From the NCBI GenBank assembly GCA_902363875.1, contig CABJBO010000001.1, positions 1-64,000 on the forward strand: a DNA stretch of 64,000 nucleotides, in the 5' to 3' direction. The stretch comes from Coriobacteriaceae bacterium. Lineage in GTDB: Bacteria; Actinomycetota; Coriobacteriia; Coriobacteriales; Coriobacteriaceae. Below are positions 37,264 through 46,491 of the stretch, piece by piece. A model generated the notes under the pieces. It made no database searches. It worked only from the letters and a program-made list of their open reading frames with translations, and was not told the DNA's origin. Each line of letters begins with the position of its first letter. Positions within the stretch are counted from its first letter, which is position 1. A program made the position numbers and the translations under genes.

Positions 37264-38664
37264 TTACTGGCGGACCAGGCGTGCGCAGAAGTGGCCGTCG
37301 TAGGAGTCGGCGTTTACCGGCACACTTTGGAAGAGGCCTCGAACGTTTTGGCGTACGGAGACGAGCTTCTTGGCCTGGGCGAACTCAGGCAATTGAAGAA
37401 TCTGCGCCTCGGAAAGCGGTGCAACGCTAAAGCCGGCACCCTCGGGAGAGCTCAGGAACGCTTCCACGACCTGCGTGTTCTCCTCGTCGAAAACCGAGCA
37501 CGTCGCATAGATGAGCTCGCCGCCGGCAGCCACGCGCGCAGCAGCCTCTTTGAGCATCGTCAGCTGCAGCTTGGGCAGCTCAACCGTCACATCCTTTTCG
37601 GTCAGGCGCCACGGGATCTCGGGATGACGACGCATGGTTCCGGTGCCAGAGCACGGCGCATCGATAAAGACCGTATCGAACTTAACCGGCTCGCCAAGCA
37701 TGGCATCAAACGACGTCAGTACTTCATCAAGCTCGCAAGCATCACCCGAAACCGTACGAACGCCCTGAATACCTGCCTTATGCAGGCGAGCGAGATTCTG
37801 GTCGCACTTGCGATCATGCAAATCGAGCGCCGTATGCTGACGCTCATAGCCCGCACGCTTGGCCTGGCACATCATCACATAGGTCTTGGTGCCACGGCCG
37901 GCACCAATCTCAAGGCAGCAACCAGGGCGCGTGGCAGCTGTGGCGATAAGCTGGGCGTTAAGGTCCGAGGCCACCGCGGCAGCACGCTCAAACACACCCG
38001 AAGCAACGGTAACCTGGGCATCAACCGGGGCATGGCAGCCCGGGAAGACAGGTGCGACGAGCTGCGAGATATACGGATCGGGCTTGGAAGCAAAAGCGTT
38101 CTCATGCAGGGCCAGCGGCGCGGGGGCCAGATTGCCGGCAAAGTTAAGCGCACCCTCTGGCGTGTCAAACGATGCTATAATGCGAGCGCACAGCCATCGC
38201 GGCAAGCCCATCAGGCGAGACAGGCGAACCAAGCGTCGCTCAGACTCATCCACATCGGACGCAGTAGCAAAGTCCTCAACATTGTCCGCAACCTTATGCA
38301 ATACAGCATTGGCTAAGCCAGCGGCGGACTTAGCACCACTGCGCACCAGCTCAACACCCTGGCTCACGGCAACGCGGCCCGGCGTATGCAGGTAGAGCAT
38401 CTCGAAGGCCGAGATACGAAGCGCCATGCGAACGCGCGGCGCAACCTTTTTGGGTTTATCGAGAAACTGATCGAGCAGCTCGTCCAAAATACCCTGCGTG
38501 GCGGCCACGCCCAGCGCCAAGCGGGCGGCAAAAGCGGAATCGCGCTGGTCAATAGCCTTGGCCGATGCGCGAGAGGACAGCACGTCGCGCGCATACATGC
38601 CGCGGCGATCGGCCTCCATCAGTACATCGAGCGCAAGCTTGCGCGCGGGAGACAGCTTGCTCAT
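37264..38664 (-). CDS. rsmB: 16S rRNA m5C967 methyltransferase
   Basis: SAM-dependent methylation of cytosine 967 of 16S rRNA. The 466-residue protein has an N-terminal NusB-like RNA-binding domain (KLALDVLMEADRRGMYARDV, RVAVSQGVELVR) and a C-terminal methyltransferase domain with LEIGAGRGTKT (SAM site), DAPCSGTGTMRRHPEIPWR (motif IV cysteine) and YATCSVFDEEN (catalytic cysteine). The ATG at 38664 overlaps the fmt stop (ATGA); a longer upstream frame is not homologous. fmt-rsmB order is common in bacteria. Confidence 0.94.
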   Translation of the reverse strand: MSKLSPARKLALDVLMEADRRGMYARDVLSSRASAKAIDQRDSAFAARLALGVAATQGILDELLDQFLDKPKKVAPRVRMALRISAFEMLYLHTPGRVAVSQGVELVRSGAKSAAGLANAVLHKVADNVEDFATASDVDESERRLVRLSRLMGLPRWLCARIIASFDTPEGALNFAGNLAPAPLALHENAFASKPDPYISQLVAPVFPGCHAPVDAQVTVASGVFERAAAVASDLNAQLIATAATRPGCCLEIGAGRGTKTYVMMCQAKRAGYERQHTALDLHDRKCDQNLARLHKAGIQGVRTVSGDACELDEVLTSFDAMLGEPVKFDTVFIDAPCSGTGTMRRHPEIPWRLTEKDVTVELPKLQLTMLKEAAARVAAGGELIYATCSVFDEENTQVVEAFLSSPEGAGFSVAPLSEAQILQLPEFAQAKKLVSVRQNVRGLFQSVPVNADSYDGHFCARLVRQ

Positions 38665-39581
38665 GACAAAACACCCCACGAAAGATCGGCACCCTGCAGG
38701 CCAGCAGCCCAAGCAGAAGCGGCCATAGCACGCTTGCCATCAGGCTTAACCTCGAGCAACTCAACCGAGCCATCGGAAAGGCCAAGGTAAACACGCTTGG
38801 CCTTAACAAGAACCTGACCCTCGTCAAGCGACACATCAGCCGGCGCAGCATCGAGCACACGCACAGTCTTGCCGGCAATCACGCAACGAGCAGGCGCGGT
38901 ATCGGAAGAGGCCAGCACATGACGCGCGCAATCGAGCGCCGCCATCTGCGGATCCAAGCGCATCTCCTGCTTGGAAATCTTGGCAGCATGGGTGACGAGC
39001 GCCTCATCCTGTTCAGTCCACACGGCGGTGCCATCGGCAAGAGAAGGAAGCGTATCAGCCAGCAGTTTGCCGCCAAGCTCACCAAGCTCCATGGTCAGCG
39101 CCTCAGCATGCTTACCGGAAACCAACGTGGAAGCCTGAGCACAATAAGCACCAGTATCCACGCCGTGCCCAATGCGCATGATAGAAACGCCAGCAACCTC
39201 ATCACCAGCGAGAATCGCACGCTGAATAGGAGCAGCCCCACGCCAACGAGGCAGCAGCGAAGCATGAACATTCACAATACCAAGCGGCGCCATATGCAGC
39301 ACCTCATCGGGCAAAATGCAACCATAGGCAGCCACACAGAAAATATCAGCTTGGGCAGCCTGGAGCACCTCAACAACCTCAGGCGTCATACGATTAGCCT
39401 CAACAACCGGCAACCCCAGCTCAAGCGCCTTGGCCTTAACAGGAGAAGGCTCAAGCTTCTTACCACGCCCACGAACAGCATCAGGACGAGTAACAACAAG
39501 CGCAATCTCGTTCCCAGCCTCAACAAGCGAAGTCAACGAAGGCACAGCAAAATCAGGCGTACCCATAAACACAATACGCAT
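38661..39581 (-). CDS. fmt: Methionyl-tRNA formyltransferase
   Basis: Formylates initiator Met-tRNA using 10-formyl-tetrahydrofolate. The 306-residue protein starts MRIVFMGTPDFAVPSL and carries GIVNVHASLLPRWRGAAPIQ, with the catalytic Asn/His/Asp region and the VDTGAY segment; the C-terminal domain has SLDEGQVLVKAKRVYLG. Its partner, def, lies upstream on the same strand, separated by a long palindrome. The 5' part of the gene is noticeably poorer in GC than the 3' part. Confidence 0.95.
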   Translation of the reverse strand: MRIVFMGTPDFAVPSLTSLVEAGNEIALVVTRPDAVRGRGKKLEPSPVKAKALELGLPVVEANRMTPEVVEVLQAAQADIFCVAAYGCILPDEVLHMAPLGIVNVHASLLPRWRGAAPIQRAILAGDEVAGVSIMRIGHGVDTGAYCAQASTLVSGKHAEALTMELGELGGKLLADTLPSLADGTAVWTEQDEALVTHAAKISKQEMRLDPQMAALDCARHVLASSDTAPARCVIAGKTVRVLDAAPADVSLDEGQVLVKAKRVYLGLSDGSVELLEVKPDGKRAMAASAWAAGLQGADLSWGVLS

Positions 39582-39798
39582 AAAGATCGTCTCCCCTCAA
39601 CCAAAGCCGAGACGGCTACAAAGAACAGCGGAAAGCAAGGTTCCCAGGCCATCCGCAATAACAATTCAACAAGAACAAATATACCCAAAACCAAAGAAAG
39701 AGCCGCAATAAAAGCAGCTCTTCCAACAAAGCACCTATCAGCGAAGACGCCCATCCCTGGCCCGACGGCACCTGGGCGAGACAAGCAGCGTCAACGTA

Positions 39799-39894
39799 GT
39801 CCCCGGGGCGCCCGCCTATATCGTCCCGCGCGCAGTTTCGCAGCGCAGCGAGAATGTTTGAGCACGGGATGATATAGGCGGGCGCCCCGGGGAC
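39799..39894. repeat. 30-bp-arm inverted repeat between def and fmt
   Basis: The 30-base arm at 39799-39828 (starting GTCCCCGGGGCGCCCGCC) pairs with 39865-39894 with one G-T mismatch and encloses a 36-base loop. It lies 8 bases past the def stop. No T-run follows. The rest of the def-fmt gap (39582-39798) shows no gene or promoter I can defend. Confidence 0.9.
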
Positions 39895-39902
39895 GGACAA
39901 AC

Positions 39903-40439
39903 CTACTCAGTCTCGCCCGGTCGAGCGCCGCGGGCCAGGGCGTCCTGGTACTCCTTGACGGCCTTGATCCTCTGCATAGGCTTAAGGCGCTCGAACATGG
40001 TGTTGCCGTGCAGGTGATCGATCTCGTGCTGCAGGCACACGCAGAACAGGTCGCCCGAAGCCTCATAGCGAATCAGGTTGGCATCCAGGTCGTACGCCTC
40101 GACGACGACATGGTCGGGACGCTCGATCTCGCAGCTTATGCCAGGGATGGACAGGCAGCCCTCGCTAAACGGCACCAGATGGTCGCTCTGCTCAACAATG
40201 ACAGGGTTGATGAGCACGTACGGGTCGTAGTCGTTCTTGTCGCTGTAGTCGCAGTCGATGGTGACGAGCTGAATAAGCTCGCCGATCTGCGGAGCAGCCA
40301 GGCCGCAACCGCCGTTATCGAACATCATTTTCTTCATCTTCTCGGCAAGCGCCTCGATCGCCGGGGTGATCTCCTCGATGACGGCGCACTCCTGGCGCAG
40401 ACGAGGGTCGGGCGACAGTACGATTCCGTTGGCTTCCAT
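39903..40439 (-). CDS. def: Peptide deformylase
   Basis: Removes the formyl group from nascent peptides with a catalytic metal. The 178-residue protein has all three motifs: GGCGLAAPQIGE, FSEGCLSIPG (metal-binding Cys) and QHEIDHLHG (metal-binding His pair and catalytic Glu). The ATG at 40439 has GAAAGG at good spacing; the in-frame ATG at 40445 is too close to it. It follows priA by 18 bp on the same strand. Confidence 0.95.
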   Translation of the reverse strand: MEANGIVLSPDPRLRQECAVIEEITPAIEALAEKMKKMMFDNGGCGLAAPQIGELIQLVTIDCDYSDKNDYDPYVLINPVIVEQSDHLVPFSEGCLSIPGISCEIERPDHVVVEAYDLDANLIRYEASGDLFCVCLQHEIDHLHGNTMFERLKPMQRIKAVKEYQDALARGARPGETE

Positions 40440-40457
40440 GGCCATCCTTTCGGTTTG

Positions 40458-42911
40458 TTACATCAAATCATAGGCGTCGACGTCAACGCTCACGCTCACG
40501 CCGCGCACAGAGCCCACCTCTTTGAGGCAGGCGTCGATATCATCAGAGACATGGTACCCCACGGGCGACTTCACAAGCAGATGGAAGCGGTAACGGTCCT
40601 TGGCTCTCTCGATTACACACGAAGCCGGGCCCAGCACCTGCGGCATGGCACTCCCCGCCCTCAAAAAGTCGGGCGCGGCGGCATGCCAGCGGCGCTTAAG
40701 AAGCTTTGCAATGCGCCCAATGTAGTCCTGCGCGTCATCCGCGTTCGTCGACCACACCAAAATGTTGACCAGGCGCACAAAGGGCGGATACAGCGCGTCG
40801 CGCCGCTGGTCAAGGTCGTAGTCGGTAAAGATAGAACGGTCGTGCTCGGCGACGGCGCGAATGACCGGATCCTCGGGCAGATAGGTCTGGATGATGACCT
40901 CGCCGGGACGATCGCCGCGGCCGGCGCGGCCCGCCACCTGCTCCAGCAGATCGTAGGCGCGCTCCCCTGCGCGGAAGTCCGGCAGCTTGAGGGCGAAGTC
41001 GGCATTGACCACGCCCACGAGCGTGACCTCGGGAAAGTCGAGGCCCTTGGCGATCATTTGGGTGCCCAGCAACACGGCGCAATCGGCCGCATCGAACTGC
41101 TCGAGCAGCTTTTTGTGCGCATCCTTGCCGCGCGTGGAATCGGCATCCATGCGGATGATGGCGACGTCCTCGGGCAGCATCTGGTGCAGTGCGTCCTCGA
41201 TCTGCTGCGTGCCCAGCCCCATTTTTGCCAGGTAGCGACTGCCACATTTGGGGCAACGACTCGTGGGCGCGGGATACGGCTGCACGCGCCAGGAGGATCC
41301 GCATGTGTGACATTGCAGCGTGTGCGTGCGCTCGTGATACGTAAGCGCGGTGGAGCAGTGGTTGCAGGTGGGAACGCAGCCGCACTCGCGACACATCAGG
41401 AACGGCGCAAAGCCACGGCGGTTATGCAGCAGCACGGCCTTCTCGCGGCGCTCGACCACACGCTCCAAGCCCTCCATCAAGGGTTTTGAGAACATGGAGC
41501 GGCTGCCGTGAGAAAACTCACGGCGCAGGTCGGCAATGCGGACCGTGGGAAGCACGGCGTGTCCCGGGCGCTCGGGCATCTCGACACGCGTCCAAGTGGC
41601 ACCGTTATACGTGCCACGACGGCAGCGGTCGAGGGCCTCGGCAGAAGGCGTGGCGGAGCCCAACACGAGCGGGCAGCGATAGCGCCGCGCCATCTCGGCC
41701 GCCACCTCGCGCGCGTGGTAGCGCGGACTGGAGCCCTGCTTGTAACTTGTCTCGTGTTCCTCGTCGATGATGATGAGGCCCAAGTCGCTGAGCGGGCAAA
41801 AGAGAGCCGAGCGGGCGCCGACCACCACGCGGGCCGCACCGCTGGCGACCATATCCCACTGGTCCAGACGCTCGCCAGCCGAAAGACGCGAGTGGAAAAC
41901 CGCGACCGTCTCGCCAAAGCGCGAGCGGAAGCGGCCGACGGTCTGGGCCGTCAGTGAGATCTCGGGCACCAGCACGCAGGCAGAGCGACCGGCTGCGAGC
42001 ACGCGCTCGATGGCGGAGAGGTAGACCTCGGTTTTGCCTGAGCCGGTGACGCCGTCTACCAGCACCACGTCGCCATGAGCGTCCAGACGGGCACGCTCGA
42101 TCTGAGCAAGTGCTTGCTGCTGGCCACTGGTAAGGGAGACCGGCGCTTTGCCGCTTGCCGAGGACAGCGTGGTCTGCTCGCCGCAGCCACGCCAGGCGCG
42201 GCGCTCTTCCACCACCACAACGCCGCGTTTTTCGAGCGCCTTGATGGTCGCCGACATGCTGTTATAGAGAAGGTTGAGGTCGCGCGTCGTGACTGGTCCG
42301 CACTGGAGCGCCTCGATGAGTTGACGCTGGCGGACCGCGGTCTTGGGCGGCGTGTAGTCAAAGCCTTCGGGCGTAAGCATGACCCAGCGATATTGGATGG
42401 GATTGACGGCTGGACGTTCAACCGTCCACACGCCGTCATCGCCCTTAACGACGCGCGGACTGCCACCCGGAGGCAAAAATAAGCGCAGGCACTCGGAAAG
42501 CGTCGCGACGTACTCGCGGCTCATCCAGCGCGCAATGCGGGCAGCCTCGGCGGTAAAGAGCGGTTTGCTGAGGATGGCTTCGACAGGCTTGATGCGCGAA
42601 AGGTCAAGGGCGTTGTTGCCTTGCAGGTCGCCCAGCTCGGGCGCAATATCGACGATGTAGCCTGCAGCGGCACGGTTGCCAAAGTGGACCAGGACCGTCG
42701 ATCCGACCTGGGCCTCGTTGGCAAGGGACTCAGGAATGCCGTAAGCGAACGGTTCGGACAGCGCACGGGTGGGGATATCGAGAACCACGCACGAGTAGGC
42801 GGCAATGGGCTCAGGTGCAGGCTCGGGCTTGGCCGAGGCAGCAGCGGATGCCGGTGCCGCCGGAGACTCCTCCGGTTCCGGTGAACCAAACAGCGACAGT
42901 TGTTGAGCCAT
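40458..42911 (-). CDS. priA: Primosomal helicase PriA
   Basis: Restarts stalled replication forks; a superfamily 2 DNA helicase. The 817-residue protein has an N-terminal 3'-DNA-binding domain after a Pro/Ala-rich stretch, Walker A GVTGSGKTEVYLSAIE (near 290), IIIDEEHE (motif II), GSATPSAEAL, a cysteine-rich zinc region between about 465 and 520 (CRECGCVPTC, CNHC, CHTC, CPKC) and helicase motifs ILLGTQMIAKGLDFP-like (AVLLGTQMIAKGLDFP) and QVAGRAGRGDRPG. The ATG at 42911 is preceded by GAGGTGG. The pair priA-def is a common arrangement. Confidence 0.95.
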   Translation of the reverse strand: MAQQLSLFGSPEPEESPAAPASAAASAKPEPAPEPIAAYSCVVLDIPTRALSEPFAYGIPESLANEAQVGSTVLVHFGNRAAAGYIVDIAPELGDLQGNNALDLSRIKPVEAILSKPLFTAEAARIARWMSREYVATLSECLRLFLPPGGSPRVVKGDDGVWTVERPAVNPIQYRWVMLTPEGFDYTPPKTAVRQRQLIEALQCGPVTTRDLNLLYNSMSATIKALEKRGVVVVEERRAWRGCGEQTTLSSASGKAPVSLTSGQQQALAQIERARLDAHGDVVLVDGVTGSGKTEVYLSAIERVLAAGRSACVLVPEISLTAQTVGRFRSRFGETVAVFHSRLSAGERLDQWDMVASGAARVVVGARSALFCPLSDLGLIIIDEEHETSYKQGSSPRYHAREVAAEMARRYRCPLVLGSATPSAEALDRCRRGTYNGATWTRVEMPERPGHAVLPTVRIADLRREFSHGSRSMFSKPLMEGLERVVERREKAVLLHNRRGFAPFLMCRECGCVPTCNHCSTALTYHERTHTLQCHTCGSSWRVQPYPAPTSRCPKCGSRYLAKMGLGTQQIEDALHQMLPEDVAIIRMDADSTRGKDAHKKLLEQFDAADCAVLLGTQMIAKGLDFPEVTLVGVVNADFALKLPDFRAGERAYDLLEQVAGRAGRGDRPGEVIIQTYLPEDPVIRAVAEHDRSIFTDYDLDQRRDALYPPFVRLVNILVWSTNADDAQDYIGRIAKLLKRRWHAAAPDFLRAGSAMPQVLGPASCVIERAKDRYRFHLLVKSPVGYHVSDDIDACLKEVGSVRGVSVSVDVDAYDLM

Positions 42912-42943
42912 ACACCACCTCTAACGAACGGACCTGAAAGGGG

Positions 42944-43045
42944 TGGGACAAAATAATCAGTGGTGTTTGTCCCATGGCCGATACGAGTGTCGAGCTTGTT
43001 GCGTCGCTCGAACATGGGACAAACACTACTGATTATTATGTCCCA
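42944..43045. repeat. 33-bp-arm inverted repeat between gltX and priA
   Basis: TGGGACAAAATAATCAGTGG and following bases (42944-42976) pair with 43013-43045 over 33 bp with two mismatches, enclosing a 36-base loop. Outside it, GGG at 42941 and CCC at 43050 extend the symmetry. The inner ends read GTCCCATG/CATGGGAC. It lies 33 bp upstream of the priA start codon. Confidence 0.9.
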
Positions 43046-43062
43046 GCAACCCACTCATCGGT

Positions 43063-43098
43063 ACAGAAACAAGAGCCCCGCTCGGGTGAACGGGGCTC
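43063..43098 (-). terminator. Terminator of gltX
   Basis: On the minus strand GAGCCCCG and CGGGGCTC form an 8-bp stem with a 10-base loop, followed by TTGTTTCTGT. It lies about 24 bases past the gltX stop. Confidence 0.8.
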
Positions 43099-43121
43099 GG
43101 ATACATACGTTTGCGCAGCTG

Positions 43122-44597
43122 CTACAGCGCCATCGTGCGGGCGCGGTCGATGCGCGCCAGGCAGTCGTCGCGGCCGACGAGTGCCATGGTCTCGCCCAGC
43201 GGAGGGCTCACCATGTTGCCGCAAACGGCCACACGCACGGCCTGGAACACCACGCGCTTCTTGAGGTCCATCTGCTCGGGCAGCGGCTCAAGCGCGGCGT
43301 CGATGGCCTCGGCAGTCCACTTGTCCACGCCCTCGAGCGCAGCCTTGGCGGCATCCAGAATGGCGCCCATGCCTTCCTTAGCCAGGCCCTTGTTAACGGA
43401 TTTCTCGTCATACTCGAGAGTCTCGGCCGTAGCAAAGATGGGAGCGGCGACGGTCACGGCGTCGGTCGGCATCTTGGTGCGCGGCTTGACGATGGCGGCA
43501 AGCGCATCAATCCAGTCCTCGCCGTACTCGACGTTGCCCTCGATGAGACCCGCCTCGTGCAGCTTGGGGACCATGATCTCATCGGCAAACTGCGCGTCGG
43601 ACATGCCGTTGATGTACTCGGCATTGACCCAATCGAGCTTCTTGGGATCGAAGGTCGCCGGGTTCTTGGAGATGCGGTCGAGCGAGAACTTGCTGGCTAG
43701 GACATCGCGCGGGATGATCGTGGTCTCGCCGTCGAGCGACCAGCCGAGCAGCGCCAGGTAGTTGACGAAGGCGTCGGAAAGGTAACCGGCGTCGCGGTAC
43801 TCCTCCACCGAAGTTGCGCCGTGGCGCTTGGAGAGCTTCTTACCGTCGGCGCCCAGGATCATGGAGATGTGGGCGAACGTGGGCACGGGCGCGCCGAGGG
43901 CCTCGTAGACCATGACCTGGCGCGGGGTGTTGGACAGGTGGTCGTCGCCGCGGATGACATGGGTGATCTTCATCATGGCGTCGTCGACGACGGTCGCGAA
44001 GTTGTACGTGGGCGTGCCATCGGAGCGGAAGATGACAAAGTCGTCGAGCTCCTTGGCGTCGAAGGTCACCTCGCCGTGGACGGCATCGTGGATGACGACG
44101 TCGCCGCGGTCCTCGGGCACCTTGATGCGCAGGACGTAGGACTCGCCGGCCTCGATGCGGCGGCGGGCCTCCTCGGGATCAAGATCGCGGCAACGACGCT
44201 GATAGCCCTGGAAGGGGTCCTTGCGCTCCTGCGCGGCCTTGCGGTCGGCGTCGAGCTGCTCCTTGGTGCAGAAGCAGGGATAGGCCTTGCCCTCGTCCCA
44301 AAGCTTCTGGGCGGCCTGCTTGTACAGGTCCAGGCGCCCGGTCTGGGCGTAGGGGCCAAAGTCGCCGCCCACCTCGGGACCCTCGTCCCAGTCCAGGCCC
44401 AGCCAACGCATGGCGCGCAAGATAATCTGCGTGTTCTCGTCGGTGGAGCGGGTGGGGTCGGTGTCGTCGATGCGCAGGATGAACGTGCCGCCGTTTGCAC
44501 GGGCGAAAGCCCAGTTATAGATAGCGGTGCGGGCGCCGCCGATGTGCAGTTTGCCCGTCGGTGAGGGTGCAAAGCGGACGCGAACGTCTGATGCCAT
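43122..44597 (-). CDS. gltX: Glutamyl-tRNA synthetase
   Basis: Charges tRNA-Glu with glutamate (class I synthetase). The 491-residue protein starts MASDVRVRFAPSPTGKLHIG, giving the HIGH-type motif HIGGARTA, and has the KMSKS-type KKLSKRHGA near residue 253. The zinc-like Cys segment CFCTKEQL is present. The ATG at 44597 follows GAGGAG; a longer frame has no family N-terminus. It is divergent from metK across a long palindrome. Whether it also charges tRNA-Gln (with an amidotransferase) cannot be told from this window. Confidence 0.96.
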   Translation of the reverse strand: MASDVRVRFAPSPTGKLHIGGARTAIYNWAFARANGGTFILRIDDTDPTRSTDENTQIILRAMRWLGLDWDEGPEVGGDFGPYAQTGRLDLYKQAAQKLWDEGKAYPCFCTKEQLDADRKAAQERKDPFQGYQRRCRDLDPEEARRRIEAGESYVLRIKVPEDRGDVVIHDAVHGEVTFDAKELDDFVIFRSDGTPTYNFATVVDDAMMKITHVIRGDDHLSNTPRQVMVYEALGAPVPTFAHISMILGADGKKLSKRHGATSVEEYRDAGYLSDAFVNYLALLGWSLDGETTIIPRDVLASKFSLDRISKNPATFDPKKLDWVNAEYINGMSDAQFADEIMVPKLHEAGLIEGNVEYGEDWIDALAAIVKPRTKMPTDAVTVAAPIFATAETLEYDEKSVNKGLAKEGMGAILDAAKAALEGVDKWTAEAIDAALEPLPEQMDLKKRVVFQAVRVAVCGNMVSPPLGETMALVGRDDCLARIDRARTMAL

Positions 44598-44693
44598 GGA
44601 AATCTCCTCGATTGCAGGATGGATGTCTAACCGCATCAGTATAAAGCATCAAAGCAACCTCCGCACAAAGGGCACCGACCCAGTCATTGGGGA

Positions 44694-44790
44694 CTACTCA
44701 TTGGGGACAGACTTAAATGACCAGTCGTTGTAGTCATTGGGGACATTCTTGGTTTAAGACTGGTCATTTAAGTCTGTCCCCAATGAGTAG
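44694..44790. repeat. Perfect 33-bp inverted repeat with GGGGAC words (gltX/metK gap)
   Basis: The 33 bases at 44694-44726 are exactly complementary to 44758-44790, with a 31-base loop; CCGCAC (44661) and GTGCGG (44796) may form an outer stem. The word TCATTGGGGAC occurs at 44684, 44698 and 44734, and as its complement at 44777. Such GGGGAC palindromes resemble REP sequences linked to REP-associated (Y1) transposases, but no such gene is in the window. Confidence 0.92.
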
Positions 44791-44899
44791 GTGCGGAAAG
44801 GGTGTGAATGTTTGATTAACGCGATATGATGTGCCCTTGCATATAGAGCTCGGCGGAATGGTAACGGTCGCCGGGACACGTATTTTGAAAGGGGCTATC

Positions 44900-46180
44900 A
44901 TGCCAGAAGAACTTCGTTCCATCCCACCCCAACACGGGTCCTTTGTTTTTACGTCGGAGTCGGTGACCGAAGGCCATCCCGATAAGATCGCCGATCAGAT
45001 CAGCGACGCCGTCCTCGACGCAATCCTCGCTAAAGAAATAGAGCTGCAGGAGCAGGGCTACATTGCGCCCAACGGCGTGCCCGCCAACGTGGAGAACGCC
45101 CGCTGCGCCTGCGAGACCCTCGTGACCACCGGCACGGTCATCGTTGCCGGCGAGATCCGCACCCAGGCATACGTCGACGTGCAGGAGATTGCCCGTGGCG
45201 TTATCCGCCGCATTGGCTACAACCGCGCAAAGTTCGGTTTTGACTGCGATACCTGCGGAGTTATGAGCCTCATCCACGAGCAGTCGCCCGACATCGCCCA
45301 GGGCGTCGACGAGTCCTTCGAGACCCAGACCGGCGCCACCACCGACCCGATCGATCTGATCGGCGCCGGCGACCAGGGCATGATGTTTGGCTATGCCTCC
45401 AACGAGACCAAGACCCTCATGCCCATGCCGCACTACCTGGCGAGCCGCCTGGCCGAGCGCCTGGCCGCCGTGCGCCACGACGGCACCCTGCCCTACCTGC
45501 GCCCCGACGGCAAGACCCAGGTCACGGTGCGCTACGAGGACGGCAAGCCCGTCGAGGTCACGACCATCGTCATCTCCACGCAGCACGCCGCCGAGATCGA
45601 GGACATGGGCAAGATCAAGGACGACCTCATCGAGCACGTCATCGCCCCCGTCATGGCTGCCGAGAACATGCCGTGGGACGGCGCCGATATCTATGTGAAC
45701 CCCACCGGTCGCTTTGTCGTGGGCGGCCCCATGGGCGACACGGGCCTCACCGGCCGTAAGATCATCGTCGACACCTATGGCGGCTACGGCCGTCACGGCG
45801 GCGGTGCCTTTAGCGGCAAGGACTGCACCAAGGTCGACCGCTCCGCCGCATACGCCGCGCGCTGGGTCGCCAAGAACGTGGTGGCCGCGGGCCTGGCCGA
45901 CCGCTGCGAGGTCGAGCTGGCCTACGCTATCGGCGTGTCCAAGCCGCTGTCTATCATGGTCGACACCTTCGGTACCGCGCATGTTGCCGAGGACAAGATC
46001 GTCGAAGCCGTCGAGAAAACCTTCGACCTGCGCCCGGGCGCGATCATCCGCGACCTGGATCTGCGTCGTCCTATCTACGAGAAGACGGCAGCCTACGGCC
46101 ACTTCGGTCGCGAAGACGCCGACTTCACCTGGGAAAAAACCGACCGAGTCGAAGAACTCAAAGCAGCCTGCGGCCTGTAA
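44900..46180 (+). CDS. metK: S-adenosylmethionine synthetase
   Basis: Makes SAM from methionine and ATP. The 426-residue protein has [20 protein letters not shown], the [16 protein letters not shown] nucleotide-binding motif, [20 protein letters not shown] and DPTKVDRS-like ([15 protein letters not shown]). The ATG at 44900 has GAAAGGGG upstream; the frame continues further 5' but without homology. It is followed by a strong terminator. Slightly longer than the usual 385-400 residues because of extra residues before the first motif and in the [18 protein letters not shown] region. Confidence 0.96.
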   Translation: MPEELRSIPPQHGSFVFTSESVTEGHPDKIADQISDAVLDAILAKEIELQEQGYIAPNGVPANVENARCACETLVTTGTVIVAGEIRTQAYVDVQEIARGVIRRIGYNRAKFGFDCDTCGVMSLIHEQSPDIAQGVDESFETQTGATTDPIDLIGAGDQGMMFGYASNETKTLMPMPHYLASRLAERLAAVRHDGTLPYLRPDGKTQVTVRYEDGKPVEVTTIVISTQHAAEIEDMGKIKDDLIEHVIAPVMAAENMPWDGADIYVNPTGRFVVGGPMGDTGLTGRKIIVDTYGGYGRHGGGAFSGKDCTKVDRSAAYAARWVAKNVVAAGLADRCEVELAYAIGVSKPLSIMVDTFGTAHVAEDKIVEAVEKTFDLRPGAIIRDLDLRRPIYEKTAAYGHFGREDADFTWEKTDRVEELKAACGL

Positions 46181-46218
46181 GCTAACGAGAAAAGCCACAG
46201 CCAAATAACAACGCACCA

Positions 46219-46254
46219 AAAGAAGTACCGCCCCCAAGCGGTACTTCTTTTTTA
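46219..46254 (+). terminator. Terminator of metK
   Basis: AAAGAAGTACCGC and GCGGTACTTCTTT form a perfect 13-bp stem around a 6-base loop, followed by TTTATT. It is 38 bases past the stop. Confidence 0.93.
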
Positions 46255-46347
46255 TTAACCGGTGGTGAAGATGAGCCGACCTGGGACGCAGAATAGGTCA
46301 CCAGCTCATGAATTTTGCAGCACGAGCGCCTCTACCATGTATCCTTA

Positions 46348-46468
46348 GTCCCGAGGGGCGGGGCATAAGGTCGATCGCGAGTTCCGCACGAGCCGGAGAG
46401 CACTTAATGTGCTCTCCGTGCGAGCAGGACTGTCCGAGTAGGCGACCTTATGCCCCGCCCCTCGGGAC
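46348..46468. repeat. Perfect 26-bp inverted repeat with nested hairpin (metK/sdaA gap)
   Basis: GTCCCGAGGGGCGGGGCATA plus six bases (46348-46373) are exactly complementary to 46443-46468. The 69-base interior carries a second hairpin, CGCACG-(4)-GGAGAGCAC / GTGCTCTCC-GTGCG (46385-46422). The element ends 23 bp before the sdaA start codon, so its right arm lies in the sdaA 5' leader if transcription begins upstream. Confidence 0.92.
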
Positions 46469-46491
46469 GACGGGATAGAATAGGAGCAGCC

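Noticed and set aside
39533..39784. Possible small hydrophobic protein between def and fmt
   Set aside because: A single hydrophobic stretch without ribosome binding site, overlapping the fmt start in another frame; more likely chance.
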